This document shows positions 1 to 5,527 of a DNA stretch of 7,917 nucleotides, piece by piece. Under the pieces are notes generated by a model, which was given only the letters and a program-made list of their open reading frames with translations, searched no databases and had not been told where the DNA came from. Origin of the DNA: Spirochaetota bacterium. GTDB taxonomy: Bacteria; Spirochaetota; UBA4802; UB4802. The stretch's first letter is position 1. The number at the start of each line of letters is the position of its first letter. Made by a program: the position numbers and the translations under genes. The DNA is taken from assembly GCA_029548025.1 (NCBI GenBank), contig JAKPOE010000052.1:1-7917 (forward strand), written 5' to 3'.

Positions 1-2
1 AT

Positions 3-611
3 ACTTTTGGTGGATTGTCGGGCATAAAGCAAATACAATATTCATATGATTGTAGTGGAATTGTATTCAACTATCTGCTTACTATTCATGCTAAGGAAAC
101 GATGCAGCGCATTGTACCTGTCTTTATCCCCTATAACACAATGGATGATGCAGCAGATGATGCAACAATAGAAGACATTGCCAGTGAATCAATGCGTCAG
201 TTTGGTATTGTTAGCAGTGTGGTTGATGATGCTGTGGTAAAGTACTATCAACACAATATCTATAGTTGCTATAATCAATCCCGCAAAGTGCTCGATCAAA
301 AAATACACCATATCATAGCCGGGATAAAAGAATCGATGCTACTGGAGGTTGATCCTTATACTGAACGGGTTGAAGACCATTACTCAAAAGAGATAGCTCA
401 TGTTAAACAACGTTTGGAATGGCAGGAATGCCAGCAAAGATGGTATGATAGGGACATGCACAGTGCCATAACACGTTCAAGGAATACAATAAAAAACCTT
501 GAAGAGGAAAAACTACAGCAACTGCAGCAGTATAAAAATTTTATCACTATACAGTGGGATGCTAAACTTATCAATGCAGGGCTTTTAATCTGTAAACAGC
601 AACTACCGTGA
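3..611 (+). CDS. C-terminal part of a larger protein, possibly SNF2/RapA-type helicase-like (5' end outside window)
   Basis: The frame is open to the left edge. The first in-frame start-like codon (TTG at 15) has a GGTGG only one base before it, too close to act as a ribosome binding site, so the true start is probably upstream. The visible 202 codons hold a beta-rich opening (SGIVFNYLLTIHAKE, then RIVPVFIPYN), an acidic linker, and a long charged, probably coiled-coil helix (around RSRNTIKNLEEEKLQQLQQ). The end is short and hydrophobic (KLINAGLLICKQQLP). A strand pair, then Arg/Glu-rich coiled coil, then a final hydrophobic strand is reminiscent of the C-terminal tail of bacterial SNF2/RapA-like helicase proteins. 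No helicase motif lies inside the window, so this is a guess from tail shape. Its stop overlaps the converging PilZ gene by 9 bp. Real coding is likely; function is uncertain. Confidence 0.6.
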   Translation, partial: TFGGLSGIKQIQYSYDCSGIVFNYLLTIHAKETMQRIVPVFIPYNTMDDAADDATIEDIASESMRQFGIVSSVVDDAVVKYYQHNIYSCYNQSRKVLDQKIHHIIAGIKESMLLEVDPYTERVEDHYSKEIAHVKQRLEWQECQQRWYDRDMHSAITRSRNTIKNLEEEKLQQLQQYKNFITIQWDAKLINAGLLICKQQLP

Positions 612-917
612 TATCACTTTTTTCAGTTTTTCAATTTCTTTATGGGTTGGGATAAATTGAATACCCATGCCGGCTTTTTTATTATCTTCTTCCTTAATTC
701 GTATCCACCGTACAGTTCCTTTAAGGGTAATCTTTTCTTCAGGTGAAAGGCACAGCTCTACATCAACTGTACTGCCAGGATGGATTGGCTCGGGGGTTGA
801 TATAAAGATTCCACCTTCACTGATATCATTTATTGTACTGTATGTTACACCTTCCATGCTTTCAACAACAGATTTACATTTTTTCTGGACACGATTATAT
901 TTTCGTTTTTCTGCCAT
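603..917 (-). CDS. Small single-domain PilZ protein (c-di-GMP binding)
   Basis: A 104-residue protein that is almost entirely one PilZ domain. The c-di-GMP signature is complete: RxxxR at residues 5-9 (RKYNR) and DxSxxG at 31-36 (DISEGG). These are followed by the usual beta-barrel strands, including TLKGTVRWIRI and the closing GMGIQF strand near 83-88, and a C-terminal lysine-rich helix. PilZ proteins of this size act as cytoplasmic receptors that change a partner protein's activity when c-di-GMP rises, often in motility, polysaccharide export or adhesion; no partner is evident here. ATG at 917 was chosen because AGAGG sits 5-6 nt upstream and RxxxR then falls at the N-terminus as in the family. 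The open frame runs on to 1145, but that extension is low-complexity and unlike PilZ. An ATG at 935 is a weaker alternative. The stop overlaps the converging left-edge gene. Confidence 0.92.
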   Translation of the reverse strand: MAEKRKYNRVQKKCKSVVESMEGVTYSTINDISEGGIFISTPEPIHPGSTVDVELCLSPEEKITLKGTVRWIRIKEEDNKKAGMGIQFIPTHKEIEKLKKVISR

Positions 918-964
918 AGTAACCTCTGCTACCATTAAATTTATGATGAATAATTGATACTGTA

Positions 965-993
965 ATGATAAACTATATAAAATAATATTGCAA
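965..993 (-). promoter_or_regulatory. Putative sigma70-type promoter of the PilZ gene
   Basis: On the - strand, TTGCAA (993-988) is followed after exactly 17 nt by TATCAT (970-965), about 48 nt before the PilZ start. The -35 box is the core of a perfect 14-bp palindrome (984-997), so a DNA-binding protein could compete there. Read by eye only; AT-rich DNA gives many chance matches. Confidence 0.4.
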
Positions 994-997
994 TATT
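984..997. repeat. Perfect 14-bp palindrome AATATTGCAATATT
   Basis: Seven bases on each side of 990/991 pair perfectly. It shares the central ATTGCAAT with the larger palindrome at 1039-1060, whose centre lies 59 bp away. It overlaps the candidate -35 of the PilZ promoter, so it could be an operator or simply AT-rich chance. Confidence 0.6.
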
Positions 998-1038
998 TTT
1001 TTATGCAACTCTCTGTAAATGGAGAGGTATTGCTTTTT

Positions 1039-1060
1039 GGGGCGCATTGCAATACGCCTC
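1039..1060. repeat. 22-bp near-perfect GC-rich palindrome, REP/MITE-like
   Basis: Arms GGGGCGCATTG and CAATACGCCTC pair with one C/A mismatch and one G-T wobble about the centre 1049/1050. This is a GC-rich block in very AT-rich surroundings. On the - strand it reads GTAGAGGCGTATTGCAATG then CGCCCC, resembling a short dispersed palindrome type (GGGGCGTATTGCAATACGCC-like) remembered from other bacterial intergenic regions. That resemblance is from memory and unchecked. No target-site duplication is certain, though GAGGT occurs on both sides (1024-1028 and 1071-1075). Confidence 0.65.
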
Positions 1061-1063
1061 TAC

Positions 1064-1091
1064 TTGCTGCGAGGTTATCATTGTTTATAAT
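1064..1091 (+). promoter_or_regulatory. Putative sigma70-type promoter for the Lon-domain gene
   Basis: TTGCTG (1064-1069), 16 nt, then the consensus TATAAT (1086-1091). This would give a leader of roughly 100 nt before the TTG start at 1196. A second TATAAT at 1094-1099 lacks a good -35. The -10 lies within a stem-loop (arms 1076-1082 and 1089-1095). Confidence 0.35.
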
Positions 1092-1095
1092 GATA
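1076..1095. repeat. Inverted repeat TATCATT / AATGATA
   Basis: Seven-base perfect arms at 1076-1082 and 1089-1095 around a 6-nt loop. It covers the candidate -10 of the downstream + strand promoter, so it could be an operator half-site pair. AT-rich arms make chance formation likely. Confidence 0.4.
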
Positions 1096-1195
1096 TAATA
1101 GGGGTAATTTTTTGAATAACAAATAAAATGATTGCAAATGTTCATAGCAATTATTAAGGTTCCCTTATAAAAATAATACTATTCAGGTGATATCG

Positions 1196-1795
1196 TTGCA
1201 TATTATTTATCTTTCTAAAAAGGTGTTGTTTCCACATTGTACTATTACAGTAGAACTAAAGCGCAGCCGGTTTTTGTATACGTTAAAACCAGGTGATAAG
1301 GTTATTGTGTATCCTGTAAAAAAAATTGCGGATTTCATATTAATGCAGGGTGTTGCAACATTAGCCGAAATTGTTAAATCAGAACTATCAAACAATAAAT
1401 ATACTATTACGTTTAAAGGGATAAAACGTGTAACAATAGATAAAAGGCATGGAATATTCCAATGCAGTTTTACTGAAATTCATGAGCGGGCGATAGTTAC
1501 TAATGAGGTAACAGAGCAGATAAGAAAAAAGTCACAGGAACTTATTTTTTTAATCAATGTAGATGAGTCAGATAAACTCATTCACCTTTTAAATTTTATT
1601 TCTGATGCGGTACAGCTTTCAGACTTTATTGCCAATTATTTTATTCTGGATTATGATAAAAGGGTGATGTTATTAAATAATTGTGATGTTTCATCCAGAA
1701 TTGATGTAATACTTGCCTTGTTGAATGATTTAATTAAAAATGTTAAGCAAAAAAGGGAAAAGGAATCGTATGAAAAAGAAAATATATCAGGATGA
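1196..1795 (+). CDS. Stand-alone Lon substrate-binding (LON N-terminal) domain protein
   Basis: A 199-residue protein that matches the N-terminal domain of Lon protease and nothing else. The opening IIYLSKKVLFPHC corresponds to Lon's LPLxxxVxFPG segment. GVATLAEIVKSELSNNKYTITFKGIKRVTI (about 52-81) corresponds to the GTVAxI...G-x-x-R strands. LSDFIANYFILDYDKRVMLLNNCDVSSRIDVILALL (about 141-176) corresponds to the helical end, where Lon has its 'kQxLLE..dvxxRL' signature. There is no AAA+ ATPase or Ser-Lys protease domain, so it cannot degrade protein alone; family members are thought to bind unfolded or specific proteins. The TTG start at 1196 is preferred because AGGTGA lies 5 nt upstream; the GTG at 1187 would overlap that site. 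The lysine-rich tail overlaps the next gene by 26 nt. Base composition is very AT-rich. Confidence 0.85.
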   Translation: MHIIYLSKKVLFPHCTITVELKRSRFLYTLKPGDKVIVYPVKKIADFILMQGVATLAEIVKSELSNNKYTITFKGIKRVTIDKRHGIFQCSFTEIHERAIVTNEVTEQIRKKSQELIFLINVDESDKLIHLLNFISDAVQLSDFIANYFILDYDKRVMLLNNCDVSSRIDVILALLNDLIKNVKQKREKESYEKENISG

Positions 1796-2234
1796 AGTCC
1801 TCTATACGTTAGCGTGGTCGCCAATGTATCAATTTGATAAATATTCAATAACAAAAATTATCCCTGAGCTTGCCGGTATAGTTGCATTGATGGAAAAACG
1901 TAGTGAGGAAACGTATCATTATATACTTTTTTATAGCTGCTGGCGTGATGGCATGCGTTTGGGTTTAAAAAATTTATTTGATCCTATTTTTACCCGACAT
2001 CCTGATCTTGCTAAAGCGATGGAAGGAAGACAGCTATGGTATAAATATACTGTTGTAGATTCAAATCCTTTTGATCTTCAGGATATTTTGTGGTGGTTGA
2101 TTCAAAACTATGAACCGGAGTTAAACGATATACAAAATTATGAAGATTCAAAGCGGTATAAAAACATATATGTCCGGGAGATGGAACTGGACAGGGAGAC
2201 AGTTGTTGAGCGTTTGCCAAAATATGGATTCTAA
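1770..2234 (+). CDS. Uncharacterised 154-aa protein, possible degenerate GIY-YIG-like fold
   Basis: The ATG at 1770 has AAGGA about 5 nt upstream and lies inside the end of the Lon-domain gene, so the two are translationally coupled. The protein is soluble and rich in aromatic residues. I do not recognise a named family, but the order of motifs resembles a GIY-YIG domain. PELAGIVALM (33-41) would be the GIY strand. YHYILFYSCWRDGMRLGLKNLF (49-70) would be the YIG strand and following Arg-bearing helix. WYKYTVV is the next strand, and WWLIQNYEPELN (108-119) resembles the closing 'LIxxYxPxxN'. The position expected for the catalytic glutamate is leucine (107) and the signature tyrosines are missing, so nuclease activity looks unlikely. 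The stop overlaps the converging gene by 4 bp. Coding is firm; the fold is a guess. Confidence 0.75.
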   Translation: MKKKIYQDEVLYTLAWSPMYQFDKYSITKIIPELAGIVALMEKRSEETYHYILFYSCWRDGMRLGLKNLFDPIFTRHPDLAKAMEGRQLWYKYTVVDSNPFDLQDILWWLIQNYEPELNDIQNYEDSKRYKNIYVREMELDRETVVERLPKYGF

Positions 2235-2830
2235 TGTGATAGGGCAATATCATCCATAGTATAGATGTGTTTAACATTTTGCTTTAGCGCAATAAATTCC
2301 AGTATATACTTTAACCGTGCGGCAGCATCCAGTGGAGATGCGGATTCTGACTCAATATGAGCTAAAAACTGCTGCATTCGCCTGACATTTTGAGTGCGTT
2401 TTTCTTTATCAGTTTCAAATATATCTTTTTTAAAAAGCAGGTAGGTATCAAAGATTGATTTTATAATATTATCTGCTTCTATAAGATAAGCTATATAAAG
2501 GTTACTATCGGCATTGTGAACATTACGGGTAAAAATTTTAAGCAAAGGCAGCACAATATCAGGATTAAGGTGCACGTTGATTAGCTCTTTTACTTTTGTT
2601 TCTAATTCAGTGTCGGTCATTCGTTTTGTTGGGTATGCCAGGTGTATAATGTAAGGATTGCCTCGCTGTACTTTGCTATAGACAAATTCAAGAAAACGGT
2701 CAAGTGAGTCCTTCCGTTCCATATCGAGTTCAACAAATGCACCTTCAAGTATATACTGTGCAATCTCTGCAAGTGGTTTGCGTTCTCGCAACAGTGATTC
2801 AATATCTTTAATTTGCTTTTCTTCATCCAT
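2231..2830 (-). CDS. Uncharacterised helical protein, last gene of the yidD operon
   Basis: A 199-residue protein without signal peptide or membrane segment, rich in Leu, Glu, Lys and Asp and apparently all-alpha. Its opening is charged (MDEEKQIKDIESLLRERKPLAEIAQYILEG). Further helices include DSLDRFLEFVYSKV, DIVLPLLKIFTRNVHNADSNLYIAYLIEADNII and a C-terminal DAAARLKYILEFIALKQ. I know no family for it. The start lies only 3 nt after the TAA of the upstream TPR gene, with AAAAGG about 9 nt upstream of the ATG, so it is co-transcribed with the yidD/TPR genes. A cytoplasmic helper for that set is possible but untested. It ends in a 4-bp overlap with the converging 154-residue gene. Confidence 0.75.
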   Translation of the reverse strand: MDEEKQIKDIESLLRERKPLAEIAQYILEGAFVELDMERKDSLDRFLEFVYSKVQRGNPYIIHLAYPTKRMTDTELETKVKELINVHLNPDIVLPLLKIFTRNVHNADSNLYIAYLIEADNIIKSIFDTYLLFKKDIFETDKEKRTQNVRRMQQFLAHIESESASPLDAAARLKYILEFIALKQNVKHIYTMDDIALSH

Positions 2831-2833
2831 ACA

Positions 2834-3685
2834 TTAAAACCTTTTTTGCACTGTAATGTGTATAGCCTTCTTTAACTGGTTGATGCTGTTGCTATTGTAT
2901 TCACCTACATTGAGCACCGCGCTTACCAGTGAATATTGATAAAAGGTAAATCCAGCAAGCCCAAAAAAGATAAGCTGAAAATTATTATCATGGGTATACC
3001 CTCTGTATGCAAGTGCAGCACACAGCGTTGTTGATACAAATGAAAGCACACCTACTGTATATTTTCCAGCATAAAAATGACCAAAACCAGGCACCAGCAA
3101 TGAACCGGTTGCTGAAACCCAGATATTTTTTTGGGGACGCTTTTCATAATCATGCAACAGTTGTAAACATGCCATAGCTTCATTGCGGAGCTCTTCATCA
3201 GATGTTTGTTTAATAAATGCATCCACATTATTTTTTGCATCATGGATGTTGTTTAACAAAATTTGTGCATAGATAAAATCCAACCGTGCAGTTTCCCTGT
3301 ATTTGCCATCCGGGTATATGGAAAAGTATTCCTGATAGGTGCGATACGCAAAAAATGGCGAGCCTTCCATAAGGCGCATCACTGCAAGATTGTACAATGC
3401 ACTATCGCCATACATGGTGCCCGTGTATTTTTTGTAGCAATCGTACGCTATATCAGTTGCCCGGTAATAGTTGCCCCCTAAAAAATATGCCCTTGACATT
3501 ATCAGCATGCTCTGAGGATACTCCTTGCCATCAGGGAAAAGAAACTGATAGCGCATACACTCGGTGATGGCATGATAATATTCTTTGTTGTTCATAAAAG
3601 TATCAGCCAGCTCAAGAAGCGGGTGAGCATCAATCTGTTGTGCATGCACCATAAAAATAAAAAACAATATCATGCAACGTTTCAC
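2834..3685 (-). CDS. Exported TPR protein with C-terminal PGxGHxYA membrane domain (copy B)
   Basis: A 283-residue protein. A signal peptide (MKRCMILFFIFMVHAQQIDA, cleavage near 14 or 20) is followed by tandem TPR-like helical hairpins at about 23-180 (for example LADTFMNNKEYYHAITE, AYFLGGNYYRATDIAYD, AFFAYRTYQEY-type repeats with FPDG/YPDG turns). The C-terminal module at about 188-262 has a GSLLVPGFGHFYAGK loop and two hydrophobic segments, then VLNVGEYN. The architecture parallels the upstream gene and recalls DUF5683/TM2-like 'PGxGQxY' membrane modules. It is probably an envelope protein with the TPRs in the periplasm. The GTG at 3685 was chosen: it overlaps the upstream TGA as GTGA, has GGATG 5-6 nt before it, and places KR directly before the hydrophobic core. 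The longer ATG at 3697 has no Shine-Dalgarno and adds acidic residues. The molecular role is unknown. Confidence 0.85.
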   Translation of the reverse strand: MKRCMILFFIFMVHAQQIDAHPLLELADTFMNNKEYYHAITECMRYQFLFPDGKEYPQSMLIMSRAYFLGGNYYRATDIAYDCYKKYTGTMYGDSALYNLAVMRLMEGSPFFAYRTYQEYFSIYPDGKYRETARLDFIYAQILLNNIHDAKNNVDAFIKQTSDEELRNEAMACLQLLHDYEKRPQKNIWVSATGSLLVPGFGHFYAGKYTVGVLSFVSTTLCAALAYRGYTHDNNFQLIFFGLAGFTFYQYSLVSAVLNVGEYNSNSINQLKKAIHITVQKRF

Positions 3686-4506
3686 TTTTTCATCCATTGC
3701 GGTAAAAATTGTTCAGGGTTGTATTCCAGGTACCTGTTAAGTTCTGTGCGATAGTTATTGTTTATGGTTTCCTGCGTATGGATTGCGCTATTATATGCTG
3801 AGTAAACATTGCCTGCATACCCTATTGCAGTTAATGTCCCCAAAGTGCAGGTAAGAGCAAAGCTGCCGTTTAAATATGCTATATACGTTGCCGCTGACAG
3901 AACAGCAACGGTTATAAAGCTTATCAGTCCGTCTGCATGGTGCCTGGCATAGCAATGACCGCTTCCCGGTATGATGGCAGAAAGTGTTACTGCAACATAC
4001 GGATTAATTTTTTCTTTTTGGGCTGCATTCAATATAGTGTATATCTGGTGCATCTGCTGTAGCCTGTCGCTATGTTCTGTATAAACATTCAGTGCATTGT
4101 CCCAGTCATAGCGATTGATATACACCGCCAATATATTTTGATAATACAACATTTGTAAAGGTTTATCCTGCGCTGATGTATCACACAAAGAAAGTGCCTG
4201 GAGCGCATCCTGGTAGTGTTGCAGCGATGTATACACTTTTGATAAAAGAAGGTAATCGCAGTATTCTTTTTTTTCTTTTTTTTGCAAGATAGCAACTGCT
4301 GTAGCAAGCTGGTTGCCTTTGCAATAGCACAGTGCAATGGTGTAATCCATATTGTCATCTGTAAGCATACTATAGCGTCTGGATTCGGCTATACACTGGT
4401 AATAATTGGCCGTATAATACAGTGTGGAAATTAATTGCTGCTGCTTGTGGACAAAGGCGTCATCAGGATGTACAAAGAAGAGTGTCAGTAACAGCAATGC
4501 GCTCAT
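3682..4506 (-). CDS. Exported TPR-like protein with C-terminal PGxGHxYA membrane domain (copy A)
   Basis: A 274-residue protein. A short hydrophobic N-terminus (MSALLLLTLFFVHPDDA) looks like a signal peptide or anchor. A helical repeat region at about 25-165 has TPR spacing (YYTANYYQCIAESRRY, ALCYCKGNQLATAVAIL, KVYTSLQHYQDALQAL, NRYDWDNALNVY). The membrane module at about 168-240 carries LSAIIPGSGHCYARHH, two hydrophobic segments, then NVYSAYNSA. The same module and order occur in the next gene, so they are probably ancient tandem duplicates, although the repeat regions have diverged. The start overlaps the yidD stop as ATGA and the end overlaps the next start as GTGA, so expression is tightly coupled. 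An A8-G-A8 tract encodes KKEKKE near residues 76-81 and could be slippage-prone. TPR proteins beside yidD are known in other bacteria; the function here is inferred to be in the envelope. Confidence 0.85.
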   Translation of the reverse strand: MSALLLLTLFFVHPDDAFVHKQQQLISTLYYTANYYQCIAESRRYSMLTDDNMDYTIALCYCKGNQLATAVAILQKKEKKEYCDYLLLSKVYTSLQHYQDALQALSLCDTSAQDKPLQMLYYQNILAVYINRYDWDNALNVYTEHSDRLQQMHQIYTILNAAQKEKINPYVAVTLSAIIPGSGHCYARHHADGLISFITVAVLSAATYIAYLNGSFALTCTLGTLTAIGYAGNVYSAYNSAIHTQETINNNYRTELNRYLEYNPEQFLPQWMKK

Positions 4507-4880
4507 GGGTGCTCAGCCAGTGTTTGTGGCACGGGATCATGGTTTGGTATGGCGAAGGGATTGCAGCGTATAATCCTGTCTCCCGCTAAAAAGCCACCCA
4601 TGACAAGTCCATAGCGCATAACTGCCTGTCTGCCGTATTCACTGCATGTTGGGCGGTAGCGGCAGTTTGGTCCATCCTGGGGGGAAATAACTACCTGGAA
4701 CATCCGGATAAAGAAATAACCTATTGCTCCGGCTGCATTGTGTATGGCTGGTGCCGATTGCCTCCGTTCAGTGGTTTTTTGTGCCACGATAACATCTGCA
4801 TCCCAGGGAGGGAAGTCAGCAAATGCCGAGCTGTTAATGATGAGCGACAGTGTTATAAGCATGATAGCACATTGTTTCAT
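4503..4880 (-). CDS. yidD: YidD family protein with N-terminal signal peptide
   Basis: The C-terminal 75 residues match YidD, the membrane protein insertion efficiency factor that assists the YidC/Sec pathway. FQVVISPQDGPNCRYRPTCSEYG (61-83) fits F-x-x-ISP-x-x-G-x-x-C-R-x-x-PTCS-x-Y, and GLVMGGFLAGDRIIRCNPF (91-109) fits the G-x-x-x-G...R-x-x-RCNP end. All three family cysteines (73, 79, 106) are present. The protein is 125 residues against about 70-90 for typical YidD. The extra N-terminus is a classic signal peptide (MKQCAIMLITLSLIINSSAFA, cleavage after about 21) plus a polar linker, implying export or anchoring, whereas classical YidD sits on the cytoplasmic face. Start 4880 was chosen because it begins the signal peptide; only a weak GGGG lies 8 nt upstream, and a GTG at 4922 has no site. 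It lies 26 nt after the hydrolase stop and shares ATGA with the next gene. Confidence 0.93.
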   Translation of the reverse strand: MKQCAIMLITLSLIINSSAFADFPPWDADVIVAQKTTERRQSAPAIHNAAGAIGYFFIRMFQVVISPQDGPNCRYRPTCSEYGRQAVMRYGLVMGGFLAGDRIIRCNPFAIPNHDPVPQTLAEHP

Positions 4881-4906
4881 ATACTGTACCCCACAATCTA
4901 ATAGTT

Positions 4907-5527
4907 CTACATATAGTAACACTTCTGCTCGGCTACGGTGCTTTTAGGAAATCGTCCGTAGTGATGGCCAGGCCATACTACCGTGTCATCAGGTAGCGAT
5001 AGTATCCGGTAAATAGATTCCATGATCTGTTGATATGAACCTCCGGGTAAATCAGTCCGTCCCATGCCTTCGGTAAACAGGGTATCGCCGGTAAAAATAT
5101 TTCCTGGCGAATACAAACAGATGCCTCCCGGCGTGTGACCGGGTGTATGCATCACCGTGAGTTTTTCGTTGCCAAAAATAATGGTATCGCCTTCTTTTAC
5201 TGTATGCAGCGGCTTTGGAGAAGCACTCCCCCTGTTTATGTGTGACATGAGGCGGTTGGTAATACCGGTAAGCTGCCGTACATCGTTTTCGTGGATTAAA
5301 AGCTCTGCACCTGTTAGTTTCATCATGGTGTTGTTGCCTGATGTGTGATCAAAATGTCCATGGGTGTTAATGATATATTTTACATGAGCGTTGTGTTTAC
5401 GTATTGCCTGCATGATTGTATCAAAATCGGCTGCCGGGTCTATAAGCACCGCCTCTTTTGTTATGGGGCACACCAGCAGATAACAAAATACATCCATTGG
5501 ACTTACCAGAAGCTGTTCTATAATCAT
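4907..5527 (-). CDS. Metallo-beta-lactamase fold hydrolase, glyoxalase II/YcbL-like
   Basis: A 206-residue single-domain MBL hydrolase. The metal-binding set is intact: THGHFDH (55-61: His56, His58, Asp60, His61), His131 in HTPGHTPGG, Asp148 in FTGDTLF, and His188 in VWPGHHYG. The segment GMGRTDLPGG after the GDTLF motif is typical of glyoxalase II-like/YcbL members. The full-length C-terminal substrate-binding domain of classical glyoxalase II is absent, as in YcbL. Likely activity is thioester or related hydrolysis with a dinuclear zinc/iron centre; the substrate cannot be told from sequence. It is cytoplasmic with no signal peptide. The ATG at 5527 has AAGGA 7-8 nt upstream. As first gene of the - strand operon it is followed by yidD after 26 nt. 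Its GC content is clearly above that of the Lon-domain gene. Confidence 0.92.
   Translation of the reverse strand: MIIEQLLVSPMDVFCYLLVCPITKEAVLIDPAADFDTIMQAIRKHNAHVKYIINTHGHFDHTSGNNTMMKLTGAELLIHENDVRQLTGITNRLMSHINRGSASPKPLHTVKEGDTIIFGNEKLTVMHTPGHTPGGICLYSPGNIFTGDTLFTEGMGRTDLPGGSYQQIMESIYRILSLPDDTVVWPGHHYGRFPKSTVAEQKCYYM

Noticed and set aside
667..957. 96-codon + strand frame opposite the PilZ gene
   Set aside because: An antisense shadow of a gene with clear PilZ motifs.
918..1145. N-terminal extension of the PilZ frame up to 1145
   Set aside because: It is Ile/Asn/Tyr-rich without PilZ character, crosses three palindromes and a promoter, and a good Shine-Dalgarno marks the ATG at 917.
4089..4358. 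89-codon alternative frame across the A8-G-A8 tract
   Set aside because: A shadow of the TPR gene; its Cys/His/Arg-rich composition is not protein-like, though it would matter if frameshifting occurred.
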